A DNA stretch of 64,000 nucleotides from Diphasiastrum complanatum (GCA_029204225.1 CM055096.1:42344901-42408900), one strand, 5' to 3'; counted from the stretch's first letter, positions 14,279 through 26,448 are shown. The notes: generated by a model not told the origin, from the sequence alone. Made by a program: numbers and translations.

Positions 14279-14720
14279 TAAGGTTACTATAGAAGATTTG
14301 CATAAAATTATGATCAATTATCTATTTCCTTGTATAATCTTTTTAAGAAAGACGTTACTTTTACTTGGACATCCATAGAAGAAAAAGCCTTTCAAGATCT
14401 CAAATCATGTTTGACTTCATTCTGCATTAAGATAGATCATAAGATAGAAAGTAAGAAGTCCTTCATGAATATATATAGAAGTATCAATTTACTATGGAGG
14501 TGCCTTCAGTCTTAACCATTCATAGTTGGAGACTTAAAGCAGCAATGGTTATAGGAAAACTATCCTTGTTAAGAGATTCTAAAATAGAACGAGAATTGTT
14601 GGATATATTAGTAGAATATATGACATATCTAGAATATCCTACATGACCATTCTTCCAACAGGTGATAGAGTATCTAGAGAATATATATGAGATCTATAAC
14701 TAGTTTATAATTTGACTATC
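14279..14720 (+). pseudogene. Ty3/Gypsy RT/RNase H junction remnant
   Basis: Frames give GYYRRFA and then LYNLFKKDVTFTWTSIEEKAF and QDLKSCLT (about 14279-14420). This is the start of the Gypsy RNase H region after the RT thumb. Later text (about 14540-14640) is more decayed. Neighbouring sequence from 14020 to 14278 shows no recognisable gene. It is a fragment only, on the plus strand. Confidence 0.75.
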
Positions 14721-15189
14721 CATGTAGAAGTCATATATTACATTATTGCACTAGTCTATGTTCAAGATTGACTTTACTTAACAATGGATAATATGACTGA
14801 AAATAATTTTTCCAGCCAGCCAGTAGAGAAAATTTGTGGCACAATAGGTGTATTTAGCTGCCTCTGTGAGCAGCTTTTCGTTCTTTCAGCGCTATAAATT
14901 AGTGGGATGTTGGATATTCTTCAAAATCTTGGATATTATTCTCTTCTACAAACTTCTTTGAGTGAATAGGGTGCATTTTGAATCTTTAGCATACTTAATA
15001 TTCTACTCTTTCCAATTCTTCTTCCTTCATAAGTTGTTGATTCATGTGTATTTGTTGTCCATACTTGTTTGCAAATGCAAATACTAATGGGTGCGAATTT
15101 AAGTGATGAATTGGATTGTTATTTTTAGATCTTGTGTAACTTTTTGGGTGATTTCTAAAAGAGGGACATATCTAAAATTTGTGTTTTTA

Positions 15190-15710
15190 GCATGAATTTG
15201 TGTTTATTTGAATCCAATTCATAGGAATTATCAAATTGTTGAAGATAAACACATGATAGATTATTTTTAACTGATAAGGTCAATCATTAAAATAGTATGG
15301 CTATTCCTAACTCCTCCATATAAACGTGTACCTAGAAAGTATCATAGGTATATTTCTAATTTTATGGGAGGTCTAAAATTTACTATTAAAGTATTGACCT
15401 ATATACCTACATGATCTTGGAATATGAAATTTGTATTAGGGAAATGACTTAAACTATATCAAAAGGAAGAGCAAGTTGATGAATCTAAAATCCCATATCA
15501 TGAACATCCCGAGTGGAATAGACCTTGTAGTGTAATATTTAGAGGAAATTCTTAGTGATATGAGTCTCCCAAAGAAACATCTAGTGGAACATCTTTAATT
15601 AGAGTAACTCAAACTAACACCCAAGGAACTTTGATAAGGAAATATGAAGCGTTAATACATGCAAAATGGCATTCTTATAGACAAAGTTGGGAACATAGTG
15701 AATATACGCC
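15190..15710 (+). pseudogene. Unrecognised coding remnant, homologous to 20700-20990 (minus)
   Basis: Translation with a few frame changes gives NYQIVEDKHMID, FLTPPYKRVPRKYHRYI and SNFMGGLKF, then QKEEQVDESKIPYHEHPEW and SLIRVTQTNTQGTLI. The first part has a clear homologue on the minus strand near 20.85 kb (NYQIVEEKHMIDDVRLTRP, FLTPPYRCVPRKYRRYI). I do not recognise the domain. Its occurrence beside Gypsy pol pieces in both places suggests a part of a Gypsy-like or related reverse-transcribing element outside the usual pol motifs. Confidence 0.55.
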
Positions 15711-16135
15711 AGTTTAAAGTAATATAAAATTCCAGCACTAAGAAAGAGAGAGAGAGAGGGAGAGGTTATACCACTGACATAATTCTACTTCATATGGAAA
15801 TAGACCAAAGATATGAAAAATAGTGACATGTCAACAAAAAACCAACAACTAACACTGTCAGAAAAATCGTTCAAAATAGGTGAAAAATACGCCCATAGTG
15901 AAGGAGATTTGTGCCCAATATGCCTAGAAATATGCGTCTTCTTGTTGCTTGGAAAATGTGCCAATAGATTTGCATCAAATCTGCTCACAAAGACTTGTAA
16001 AGTGGGTCCAATATGCTTCAAAATGCACCTTTCAAAGGGGTTGGAACAAATTCGCTCATCTGCCTACCTTCCAGTATGCATAATAATCTTCAGGATGTAG
16101 ATGTTGCGAGTGTTAATCATGTAGGCTATGAATAC

Positions 16136-16147
16136 GCTCTGATACCA
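16136..16147 (-). other. Copia primer binding site
   Basis: Minus strand reads TGGTATCAGAGC, identical to the initiator-Met tRNA complement used by plant Copia elements, directly beside a TG dinucleotide that would be the LTR edge. Confidence 0.75.
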
Positions 16148-16900
16148 TGTCAGAATTCAATGTGAACTAGAAGCGGAAACATTTACAATAAATTAAGTAA
16201 TTAGTGTTCTATGAACAATTACAAATTATGCATACAAGTGGAAGCAAAGTAGGATATCAATGGAGACAAATCTCTATACAAAGAATGCATGTACATAAAC
16301 ATTGCCACTCTCTCTAGTCTCTCCAGCCTCTTCAGGCTTTTCCTCTCACCTTCAGCAGAAAGAGAGTGCCTATTTATACTGTAGAGATAGAGAAATCCAA
16401 AGGCCAATGGTTCCGAATGTGGAATGTCAAAAAGCCAACAACCAACAGCCATGTCTTACATAGGAGTTACAAAAGCAAATGAAAAGCCTTGGCATTGGAC
16501 AACCAAGTGCTAATTGGAAAAGAAGGTCACTTGTCCCATCATGGACCCCCCATTATGAGTTGGGCCCCTCCAAACTTGAGTACATGGACTAAAAGTTTAA
16601 AAATGCTCCTTGGGTTCTCAAAACCATATAAGTTTCCTCAACTTCATTAAATATGGCATTAACCCCATGAATTCACGCAATCCAAGCATGGAGAAAGCTA
16701 TGTACTTGTCATACTATCTCTGGAGAAGATTCCACCCATGGAGAAAATAAACTCTGATGATCCCTGATAACCGTCCCCAGGGTGTACCTTCTAGTACCTC
16801 GACTTCGCAGTCAAAGCATCAACAGAGGAATCTCCATTAAAGGACAAATAGGACAAATAGTGACTTCTAACAAAACCTAGCCCCACCATCCTAACCTTGA
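16148..16900 (-). mobile_element. Probable Copia LTR (minus), outer end uncertain
   Basis: Sequence starting TGTCAGAATTC abuts the PBS. On the minus strand a TATA-like box (TATAAATAGGCAC) lies near 16368-16380, as expected of an LTR promoter. The outer boundary is a guess because no second LTR copy was found. The internal side (15720-16130) carries no motif I recognise. Confidence 0.5.
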
Positions 16901-17498
16901 GGTGTCATTTTGAAATGGATGAGAAATCACTCAAAGTGAACCACCTGAATGTCTTGAATGAGTGACACTCATGATGAAAAACAAAGAGAAGAGAGAGATC
17001 TAAGTGCTCAAGAAAGAGCATGGAGAAAAGAAATATTCGAGAAGCTAGCTAGAGAAACTAGAGAAATTATAAACAATATAAGCAAACCAATAACAAAGGA
17101 TAGATCATTCTCACCAAATAAGACAACATAAACAAAAGATCCAAATAATACCATAGAAAATACAAAACCAAGTATAATGGAAGAAGATATATCAAGTAAC
17201 ACAAATGACAATAATGACACAAGTAGTATATCATACTCATCTAAAATTGAAAAAAATAAATTAGAAATAAATAAAAATGGGAGGACTCATGCAATTTTCC
17301 CCTTTTTAAAGGAAGAGAAGCTGAGGATGCAGATTTACATATTCAAAGATTCATGGATGTGTGTAGAGCACGAGCACATTTAGAAGATGATGATGAAGAT
17401 ATGTTTTATAGTGGCCTTGATGTCAAATTTCATATTGACACTTGTATAATCAAGAAAGAAGATGAGATAATGGATCTTGATTTGGAGGCATCTACAAA

Positions 17499-18790
17499 TT
17501 GGATCTAAGAGAGAGTGCAGACCCTTGTGATATTCCATATGTGACCAAGCTTTCCAAAAAAGATGTATGGCATAGACATCCCAACTTCAAATCTATGCAT
17601 TCTATGGTCAAAGAAGTCAAAGTAATTGGCTTACCAAAGGCACTATCCAAGGAGTTCAAGCCTTGCAAAGCATGTGCTATTGCAAAGTCACATAAGAGGC
17701 CATATCCAAGATCTTCTATCAAGACTCATCATCCATTGGTGCTTGTGTACTCGGATGTGCATTTCTCATCATGCAAAAGCAAGGGAGGAGCCACTTGTTT
17801 TGTTATATTTATTGATATTGTATCTTCTATCTTCAAAAGCTATGATGTTTGATTATTTCCTAAATTCAAACCTCTTGTTGAAAAGCAATACTCTTTCAAG
17901 ATCAAAGCTTTGAGATGTAATAGTGGTGGAGAGTTCATCTCCAGCAAGTTTCATGATTTTTGTGAGCAAGAAGGAATCAAAAGAGTGTTCTCTTGTGTCT
18001 ATTCCCCTTCTCAAAACGGGGTGGCTGAAGAAGAATAGAGCCTTATGTGAGTGTGCCAAAGCTCTTAGAATTGAACCATCATTGCCTAAGGATTTTTGAG
18101 GAGAGGCTACCAATCATGCAAATTATCTATGCAATAGACTCCCTCATCTTGCTCTTGGAGGAAAGACACCTTATGAGATGTTACATAAAGAGAAGCCTAA
18201 GGTTGATCACCTTAGAGTCTTTGGATGTGTTTGCTTTTCTCATGTTCCTTTGGAGACTAGGAAGAAGGATGATCCTAGCTCAAGCAAAGGAGTTATGGTG
18301 GCATATTCATCTACCAAGAAGCCTTATAGAGTCTACATACTCTCTACTTCCAAGGTTATTGAAATTAGAGATGTCACTTTTCATGAAGACCAAAAGATTA
18401 CCTTGATGGTGGGGCCGAGATCAAGGCATCTCATGATGCATATTCTATCATAAATCTGAGCCCAAGAGGCTCTCATAACTTGATAAAGGCAAGCAAGTGG
18501 ATGTTGAATCCACCAATTATGCATTTTTTTTTATCTCTCATGAAGAACCAAGAAGTGTCCAAGATGCACTCCATTCAAAGGAGTGGTATGAAGCAAGAGT
18601 ATGAATTATTTTGTAAGGGAAAAGCTTGGAGGAGAGATCAACTTGGAGCACATTGTATCATCTTCATGCATTACCGATCTTCTCACCAAGCCATTGCTCA
18701 AGTGTTCTTTTATCAAGCTTAGATCCAGCCTTGGCTTGATTGCAAGATCTATTGGAAAGAGGTGTGTGAAGAAGATGGGTGGAAAAGAAT
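17499..18790 (+). pseudogene. Copia integrase with deleted RT and RNase H tail
   Basis: The GAG-pre-integrase zinc region (VWHRHPNFKSM and KPCKACAIAKSHKRPYPRSS) leads into the integrase core (YSDVHFSSC). Then follow CNSGGEFISSKFHDFCEQEG, YSPSQNGVAEE, and the C-terminal HLRVFGCVCFSHVPLETRKK (18205-18270). After EEPRSVQDALHSKEW, a gag-pol linker word, the frame jumps near 18630 to HIVSSSCITDLLTKPLLKCSF, the end of Copia RNase H. The reverse transcriptase is therefore missing. Several stops and frameshifts are present. Confidence 0.88.
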
Positions 18791-18831
18791 CGAATAAAAA
18801 GAATTCGAACAACCAGAAAGAAAACTTATCA

Positions 18832-18925
18832 TGCACAGCGGAATAATCTATTTTCTTCTTTTTCTATGCATGACTACGCCTATCAATTTTGAACAAAACA
18901 ATAGTGATAGAAATCACATTCAATC
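18832..18925 (-). repeat. LTR-family fragment matching 54363-54463 inverted
   Basis: The words GCACAGCGGAATAA, GCATGACTACGCCTAT and TAGTGATAGAAATCAC appear here. They appear in the same order in the reverse complement of 54363-54463, which lies within the Copia LTR ending at 54567. This is therefore a stray LTR piece in minus orientation between a Copia and a Gypsy relic. Confidence 0.75.
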
Positions 18926-18939
18926 TTATAGTAACTAAC

Positions 18940-19194
18940 TTTGAAATCATTATTACTACGGTGATTACATAGACAAACATTTAAGCATTGAATTATCGGA
19001 CAAATAATCAGTCGCATATCTATAAGTACTTCATTGTAACCACTAAGTCCATCCATAAAAGAATACAATTGATGTCCACCCACTTCATCTAAAATACTAT
19101 CGTTACATGGTAGTGGAAAATATTTTTTCTTTGTAGATGCACTAATTTTACTATAACCAATACATATCCATAGCTTTTTCTTTTTCTTGGGCAC
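18940..19194 (-). pseudogene. Ty3/Gypsy reverse transcriptase fragment
   Basis: The minus strand encodes MPKKKKKLWICIGYSKI, KKKYFPLPCNDSILDEVGGH and LYSFMDGLSGYNEV, the N-terminal part of a Gypsy RT (VPKKNGKWRVCIDY...FPLPF.D.ILD..GH..YSF.DGFSGYNQ). The catalytic block that should follow is absent or too decayed to see. Downstream on the plus axis, 19200-20690 is AT-rich sequence with no motif I can identify, probably the rest of the same element. Confidence 0.82.
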
Positions 19195-20699
19195 TATGAC
19201 TATGGGTGATATCTATCCATTGATAGGTATTTCATGTATGAATCACACATTTGAATAGTTTTTATACTTTTTTCTTTGACCACATTCAAGCATACCACCA
19301 AGATCACAAAGCTACTCATATAGAAAACATTAGTATCAATCAATATCATTCACCCATATTTTCAAACTTAGTATCCAAACAAAGCATAGTCAATGACAAT
19401 ATTTTACCTTTGTTATTTATTGACTTTACTGATGTTTTATGGATTATAGATGCAAAATTCTTGGGATTCAAAAGTATGCTAAGTACTATACTTAAGATAT
19501 TATGCGAAAAGTTCATACTCCAAAGAAGAAGGATAGTCTTGGATCAGACTCTCTTGGATCATCAAGATGCATATGATTATATTGAAGAGTCATGAGAATA
19601 AAAAGAAAATTTTTATATATTCTCAAGTATATATTGAATAGTCTATATATAAAGACATTCATCATGAGGCTCATAGAGTAACTAAGTATTTTAAAATTCC
19701 ACTACTTTGAATCTTCAAACATCATCAACATTGATGTCATTGAATACGTCTATTATAAGATTCCCAACCATGTCCATAGCTCTAACAAGATTATCAAATG
19801 TTTGTTGTTCTCTTTCCCCCCAATAAAAGTGTTCGCTTTTAGGTATACTCAAGAACTCCACTAACTAAATGTTGTTTGGTATGAGTCTACTCCACTTGTT
19901 TGTTAAGAATATGATACCTTCTTGTATTTCTTGTACAATGGTAGGAGTAGGCCAATTTCGGGTAAAATCTTGATTGGCTTCCACTATCAGTTGAATAAAG
20001 TTTATTATCTACAAAGGTGGTATGTCGGTAAGCTCATATCATATAAAATAATGACTAACTCCTACTTATTCTATAGATGTTTTGGGGCTTTCATGGAATA
20101 AGTTCCACTAGGTAAATTTTCTTCTATAGTTTCACTAAACTTAGAATCTATTATAGCCCAACATACTCTGTTTAATGTATACTCTATATTTAGATATATA
20201 TATGATCAATCAATCCAACTTTATAAAGTATTTTAACAAAATCTAATATCACTTCTCTTTGGTACACAGGCTTTATCCATTATTGATAGCAATCTATTAT
20301 TACACTAACCAAATAACATATATTCTCTCACACATTTATTGCTAGCTAGGTAACATTAATATTCTCTCTCTATCTCTTAGTCTTGGCATTATTAATTACC
20401 TTCACTATCTTGTAAATAGACTTATATCTACTCTGTTCTTAGCTCTGTTTATAAGAATGTCAATTCTCATTAACTAGCACTTCATATTTCCTTGTCAAGG
20501 TCCCTTGAATATTGATTTAAGTTACTCTTACTATACCTATTCGACATGATGCTTCTTTCGAAAATTCATACCATTGTCAATTTTCTCTAAATATGACATC
20601 ACAAGGCCTATCTTGCTCAGGATGGTCATGTTAAAGAAATTTTCTTTCATCAATATGTTATTCTTTTTGTTTAGATATTTGTTCTAATGTGAATATGAT

Positions 20700-20990
20700 A
20701 ATTCAATATGGATTCACATAATTGTATTTAAGTCCTTCCATGAATTTGGGAATATATCTCCTATACTTCCTAGGTACACATCTATAAGGTGGTGTTAGGA
20801 ATAGACTTACTCTTTTAGTGATTGGCCTTGTTAGTCTCACATCGTCTATCATGTGTTTCTCCTCAACAATTTGGTAGTTTCTATAGGGATTAAGAAAGAC
20901 ACAGTTAGCTTTAAGTGTATCAACAAAGCCAACGCCTATTAAAAAAGCTAAACAAAATATAATTTCTGCTTTGTCATATGGATATGCATA
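20700..20990 (-). pseudogene. Unrecognised coding remnant, homologous to 15190-15400 (plus)
   Basis: A long open minus-strand stretch reads AYPYDKAEIIF, NPYRNYQIVEEKHMIDDV, RLTRPITKRVSLFLTPPY and RCVPRKYRRYIPKFMEGLKY. It is better preserved than its plus-strand homologue at 15.2 kb. It lies upstream, in the minus sense, of the Gypsy RT fragment, so it would fall in the gag-protease part of the same element. I do not recognise the domain and assign no function. Confidence 0.5.
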
Positions 20991-21389
20991 TCTATATAGT
21001 TCAACTATAGATGTTTTATTTAGAAAGTTACCTTTCCATTTCTAATTGTTATGTTTAGTAAATCAGTTTTGTCCACTTGTGCTGGGTGGTGCAAAGGAGA
21101 CATAAGAAGACTTCTATTGAGTCTTTAGAGAATAAATAATATCTTTTACCCCACCCACTAATTGCAAGTAGTAAGTAAATATTTAAACATTCAAGCAATT
21201 TTTTTATATTCTCATGCAGTCCATACCTATTGATACAATTCAATCTCATACTAAGAATCAACTCCAATTCAAGATGATATAGACATCCTTTTCTTCTAGA
21301 ATGTAAACAGTCACCTCTAGAAAAAAGAGAGTGAAAATTTCTCATCCAAATAAAATCCACTAGGCCATGTTATGTTATTTGATTGTTGA

Positions 21390-21510
21390 CATTATTATAG
21401 GTCCAAAACAAGTCCTTCATCATATTTGGTCCACTTGAAGAGTTTGAAGTTATTTTGGATGTTTCTACATCTTGACTAGGTTTCATAGTTAGAGAATGTG
21501 TAAATAATCG
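21390..21510. repeat. Direct repeat copy 1 (partner 24460-24580)
   Basis: The stretch CTTCATCATATTTGGTCCAC ... TGGATGTTTCTACATCTTGA ... is repeated about 3.07 kb downstream with few differences. A Copia gag and RT lie between the two copies. Confidence 0.75.
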
Positions 21511-21767
21511 TGGCATAAGAGGTTTGTTCTGGGGATACTGATCTTTCTTTTTTCTTTAGGTGATTCGTTAGGTTTTGAGCAAAATTGGAGTTAAGATGCA
21601 AAGGGTGAAGCTAGAAAGACAATTTTAGTGCTTTTTCACAATTTTCGGCATCAAATTTTTGTCATAGAGGATTCCGCTTTTAAATAGGCCTGATCCAATG
21701 TTTCCCCCTATTCATTAAAGTTTCCATTTGATAGTGATTTAAGTCTGAAAATTTGGATGAAAAATAT

Positions 21768-22290
21768 ACTTGCGATACAGGACCTAATGAATATTGTGCG
21801 TGGTGTTGAGGAAAGACCTCAAGAACATAAGAAGGTTTGAGATTTGACAAGAGAGCTAGACAAGTTTTGCACGTCATCAAAATAAATGTGTCAAATGAAC
21901 TCATTCTGGAGTTGAAGAGGGCCACTACAACAAAGAAGGCTTGGGACACATTACATAGGCTCTTTGGATCAAGGAAAAATATCTTGAGAAGTCATGGAGA
22001 GATACCTACCTTGAAGGAATTGCATAGTGAGTTGGTGACCAAGGATTTTCGGCATGCCAACCATGCAAGCAAGAGGGAAGCATCAACAAAGCAACTCAAA
22101 GGACAATGAAAAAGTCTTTTTCATCAACAAAAAAAAAAACAGAATAGAGCCAAGAGGAGTAGCAAGCAAAGATCCAAGTTCATTATGGAAGGGTGTACTT
22201 TCTTACATGAAGATAACATAAACAATTCTCAAATTCAATGTTTGTACAGTGGTGAATTTGTTCATTGTGCAAGTGAATGATTTATAAGAC
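21768..22290 (+). pseudogene. Copia gag remnant
   Basis: Frames give ILAIQDLMNIVRGVEERPQ, RFDKRARQVLHVIKINVSNE and TTTKKAWDTLHRLFGSRK. These are the same capsid-like gag motifs as at 49080 (minus) and 4585-5066 (minus). A decayed knuckle-like CLYSGEFVHCASE follows near 22238. Protease and integrase are not seen afterward. The element is plus-oriented and heavily mutated. Confidence 0.75.
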
Positions 22291-22405
22291 ATAGAGTAAA
22301 AACCAATAGTTGTTGTAATCAAAGCAATAGCACTACTCATGTTAGTGATGACACTCCCAAGGATGGTGGAGGTTTGGTTTGATTTGATGGAGGCATGATT
22401 TTCCT

Positions 22406-22489
22406 TGGAGGTAACATGTCTAGCCTTGCATCTTGGAGGTAACATGTCTAGCCTTGCATCTTGGAGGTAACATGTCTAGCATTGCATCT
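22406..22489. repeat. 28-bp tandem repeat, three copies
   Basis: The unit TGGAGGTAACATGTCTAGCC + TTGCATCT occurs three times head to tail, with one base change in the third copy. Confidence 0.9.
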
Positions 22490-23279
22490 TGTTTTGATTC
22501 TTTTGATTCAAGTTGGATGGATTTCTTTGGTAGGATCAAAGATTTCATTTATAAACAAAAAATGATGTTTGTTTTTTAGAAGGGTGTACTTCAATCACAC
22601 ATGGAAACACAAGCAACATAAATGGTCTCTATATATCAAGAAATGGTGAAGGTATGGATGATCATGGAGAAGAGTTCTATTTAGACTCTTAGTTTAATCT
22701 TGTTTTAGCTCAAGATGTCATGTAATGTGTGTTTTATGATGTTTGGGCTTACATTACATCTTTGCCATATTTGGAAAGATTCATTAATGTTAGAGAGGTA
22801 TTATTCTCTAATGTGGTTGCATGGAAGAGAGGATGGATCTATGCTAGGTTTTTCGTTGTGTCAATACTAGGAAGAATGTATCTTTAGCATGTTATTATGG
22901 AAAAAAGAATGTATTGAGTTGTGAAAAAATTAGGAAGAGTAAATAGGATGTATCATTAGCATGTATTTGTGGCAACGGGAGAGCTACTAGAGAGGATGTA
23001 TCTTTGGCATGTGTTGTTATGAGCTTAGTTATGTTATGCAAAATCCTAGTGAAATTTTTTGATGTTTGGCATCTTTTGGCACTTCTTTGGTGCTAGTGAT
23101 TTTGGCATTGAGCATGGAACATCACCAAGTATTAAAAGAGGATTTTTAGATCCAAAGCTTGCTGAAACCATGTGGGAAGGAAGGTAACAAATGCATGTTT
23201 AGTGCTTGAGGAAGATGGAGCTGGAGCTTGGAAATCAAGCAAGGAAAATACTAGTTTTTGATTATCTACCACATTCGAG

Positions 23280-23600
23280 TTCAAGTACATGATGAATCTG
23301 ATTTTTCATCATTATATAGGTTTGGATGGACTCATAGAGGTTTCAAAAACTTGGTTGTACACTCATCTTCATCCTTTATATTTCATGTTTGATAGAAATC
23401 ATTCTATCTTGTGGTTGTTTCATGGTGATGACATTGTTTTCACTCTACATAGTGAAACGGAGTTTGATAAGATCCTGTATGGTCTTAATCAAAGATTTGG
23501 GATGAAGAATGTTGTTTTTCTTCTTGATATGATAAATATAAAGATCTGGAAAAATCAGAATGTTATCTTTGGTTATTGGTGTTAAAGTCATGCAAAACTC
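23280..23600 (+). pseudogene. Copia RT-like fragment (degenerate YVDD)
   Basis: The stretch reads SKTWLYTHLHPLYFMF, SILWLFHGDDIVFTLHSE and YGLNQRFGMKNV, then INIKIWK. The order fits Copia RT around the YVDD box, with FHGDD in place of YVDD. A second copy of the same variant lies at about 32,080-32,275 (SLLHDGDIVFTVANEF). The shared unusual wording suggests both come from one divergent subfamily. Confidence 0.6.
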
Positions 23601-24001
23601 TAATGTGAGACGTTGATGCTTGGAAAGAGGAATTTTGTGACAAAACTTGGCAACTAGAGTTCTTGGCATGCTTTTTGGAGGATTATCAATGAATATAACA
23701 TATGATTCAGGTTCATATTCATATAAGAGGATGAGAGCAAAAGAAAGATGGTTTTATCACCTACTTACTCTTGGATTTGTGTTAAATAAGATTCATCATT
23801 GTTGCTACTTCATTTTTTATGATGCTCATGTTTTCTCTGATGTACTCACTTGGGATGGGGGCAAGGGCAAGTATGGATTTTGTCAAGTGATGGTTTTTGA
23901 AGGTTCTCAAAGGATCTTCATCAAAGAAATCTTATCTTGGTTATGGTAAGCATGGATGGTGATCATAGTATTTGTTTTCCCAAGTTAAATTTGAGGGGCA
24001 A

Positions 24002-24455
24002 TGTGAAAAAATAGTCTAAATTGGCAAATATCAACTTCAGACCTAAATATGAAAACTTCAAATATTTTGACCAAGGGTCAAAGTGGAGGCCACATGTGTG
24101 GAAATCATGTGGAGGGGGCCAATTTGGTCCAAATGACATTCTTCTATTGTTTTATATGTATATTTCATAAGACTATGTGGTCATTGTTAAGCTAGTCAAT
24201 CCAGACCATTGATTTGTTGGGTGGTAGAGATTTAGGGCTTAACCCTATTTTTAGAACCTTTTAAATGTAGTCTAATACAACTATAAATAATTGAATACTT
24301 TACCATTTTAGTAATTGATGTACATACCTCATATTGGAGGGAGATTGAGCTCTACATTGTGTAGAATTTTCTCATTTGTCTTGCTTATGTGAATGATGAT
24401 TATGACCTATTTTTCATGCATCTATATGAATATTATATTCTCTAATTTTTGACAT
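24002..24455 (+). mobile_element. Possible 3' LTR of a plus-strand Copia relic
   Basis: A purine-rich stretch ending TTTGAGGGGCAA (a polypurine-tract candidate) precedes TGTGAAAAAATAG. Some 450 bp later the sequence TTTTTGACA could be the LTR end. It includes CTATAAATAATTG as a TATA candidate. No matching 5' LTR was found, so the boundaries are tentative. Confidence 0.4.
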
Positions 24456-24459
24456 TGTT

Positions 24460-24580
24460 AGATATCCAAAACAAATCCTTCATCATATTTGATCCACTTG
24501 AAGAGTTTGACAACCTTTTGGATGTTTCTACATCTTGACTAGGTTTCATAGTTAGAGATTGCAGAGACAATCTTGGCATA
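24460..24580. repeat. Direct repeat copy 2 (partner 21390-21510)
   Basis: Near-identical to 21390-21510 over about 120 bp, in the same orientation. Confidence 0.75.
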
Positions 24581-24782
24581 TTTAAGGTTGTTCCTTTATG
24601 CATGAAACTTTCACAAAAACCACACATAACTATATCAGTATACACAGGTTTTCTCTAGAAAACTTAAAGCTCCACTTTTCTAGCTTCTCAAACATGTTCT
24701 TGAAAATGTACTTGGGTGGCATGGATTGGGCTAAGAGGCATAAATGTAGATAGAGTTTTTTCTCTAAGACATCTAAGGCAAT

Positions 24783-25351
24783 TCAAAATTCGAACATGAT
24801 TATTCGTATAATGACTACTAACAAGCAAAGACTAGGATCTTTTACAATGTGCTCCATTGGTGTATCAATGCCCTTACAACCTTCCATATGAAATTTTTTC
24901 AACATAACAAGAGCATATCTAGATTGATAAATAAAAGCATAATCGTCATGAAAGTCAATCTCTAGGCCTAATATGTAATGGATCTCTCCTAGATCTTGCA
25001 TCTTAGATTCTTTTCCAAGTTCTATTTTGGTCTCTTCAACCAATTTGATACAACTTCCACAAAGGATAATGACATCTATCACTAGCAACAAACTTGATAT
25101 ACATGGAAGGATCATAGTCATTAAGAGTGAATCCTAGTGAGATAAGGAAAGAGTTGAGTCTCTCTCATATCAAGATCTTGGTGCTTGCTTAAGTCCATAA
25201 AGTCTTTTGAAAAGCAAGCACACCTTTGATTCATCCTTGATGAATCCTTGAGGTTGTTCCATATAAATTTCCTCTTGAAGATAACCATTGAGAAATGCAT
25301 TGGAAGATTGGGTTGTCCTTCACATGTATCTGAGTAGGAAAATTCAAACAA
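24783..25351 (-). pseudogene. Copia reverse transcriptase fragment
   Basis: Minus-strand frames give [17 protein letters not shown] (decayed [16 protein letters not shown]) and then KVETKIEL-like VEETKIELGKESKMQDLGEI, HYILGLEIDFHDDYAFIYQS and YALVMLKKFHMEGCKGIDTP. This is the Copia RT palm-to-connection region, with the YVDD box itself decayed. It is followed on the plus side by a PBS and LTR only about 150 bp away, so gag, protease and integrase were deleted. Confidence 0.85.
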
Positions 25352-25502
25352 TATCAGAAATGATTCAATCCTTATGATGATGAATCCTTTCGATCCAAAT
25401 TTCCTTGAGATAGCATGGGAGATGCAATCAACACTATCTAGATCTTGATTTTCATGAAATTTTTGAAACTATGGATGATAGATGCATCAAAAGCTTAGGT
25501 AG

Positions 25503-25514
25503 GCTCTGATACCA
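25503..25514 (-). other. Copia primer binding site
   Basis: Minus strand reads TGGTATCAGAGC directly adjacent to the LTR start at 25515. Confidence 0.85.
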
Positions 25515-26112
25515 TGTGAAATTTCACACATGTGGGAATGTCCTAACGTGTGTGAATGATCTCCTAAGCAAAGCTTATGCACTTTAGATCAACACTAGAT
25601 TGAAATCCAAGATCTAGATCAAAATCTAAGGCAACGAGGCAAAGATAGATGCATAGATTGCACTCAATATGACTCAAAAACTCAATTAGATTATGATTGG
25701 TAATGAGTATACATATGAAACTTGTGGAGAGCCATGCTTACTTCCTATTGGACCCCTAATCCTAGCCTCTCTAATGCTATTCGATGAGTGATGCATCCAT
25801 CTTGCAATTCTTTTGGACCCCTCATGAGGATTTCTCAATTTTGATTCAACCCTTTGACCAAAGCCAACACTGTCACTTTAATACTCATCAAATTACATTA
25901 ACACAAGTGTCACAAGCCTATTTACAAGCCTGACTAGCTCAAGATTGCATCATAAGCTACTTTTGGCCAAATTGTGGCTTTACATGTGGAATTGACAATT
26001 TTGCCATCTTTGCCGATTTTGGCCCTATCAAGCTCCTACACAAAGATGCTTGACATAAAAACTAAGCAAACCCCTAAAGCTATGATAGATACCTTTTTAT
26101 AACTTTCACACA
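25515..26112 (-). mobile_element. Copia 5' LTR (minus orientation)
   Basis: The segment has TG...CA ends (TGTGAAATTTCACACATGTG at the PBS side and AACTTTCACACA at the other). On the minus strand the outer end starts TGTGTGAAAGTTATAAAAAGG, which includes a TATA box. It is the same family as 7519-8235. Its outer edge directly abuts plus-strand integrase coding sequence, so this element probably inserted into that integrase. Confidence 0.8.
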
Positions 26113-26443
26113 AATCTTTATTACATTCACTGATGAATTTTCAAGAAGAACATCAATATATTTTATAAAGCATAAATTAGAAGCATTTCACTTCTTCAAA
26201 ATCTTCAAGGGGCATGTTGAAACTAAATTGGTAAAAGAATCAAGGCATTAAGAACTAACAACGATGGAAAGTAAATCTCAACCAAATTCTAGGAATACTA
26301 CCTTAGCAAAGGCATTAAGCAACTGTTTATCACTCCTTATTCTCCTCAGTCAAATGGAGTTGTTGAGAGGAAGTGTTGAACCTTAGTCAAATATGCAATG
26401 TGCATCGACTAAAGGCCTCTCAAGCCAAATATTTTATGAAGTT
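26113..26443 (+). pseudogene. Copia integrase, 5' part, interrupted by nested LTR element
   Basis: Frames read FITFTDEFSRRTSIYFIKHK (equivalent to VTFIDDYSRKTWIYF), FFKIFKGHVE, decayed DNGGE text, GIKQLFITPYSPQSNGVVER and TLVKYAM. This is the Copia integrase catalytic core up to the PQ(Q)NG(V)AER box. Coding continues at 29484 after removal of the 3-kb element at 26449-29478. The upstream part was cut by the minus-strand LTR at 25515-26112. Confidence 0.82.
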
Positions 26444-26448
26444 TGGAC
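26444..26448. other. Target-site duplication, left copy (TGGAC)
   Basis: TGGAC directly precedes the first LTR base. The same five bases directly follow the second LTR at 29479-29483, as expected from integrase-mediated insertion. Confidence 0.8.

Noticed and set aside
21390-24580. The 120-bp direct repeats as an LTR pair
   Set aside because: No PBS follows the first copy, no polypurine tract precedes the second, and the copies lack TG...CA ends. They may be LTR-adjacent sequence instead.
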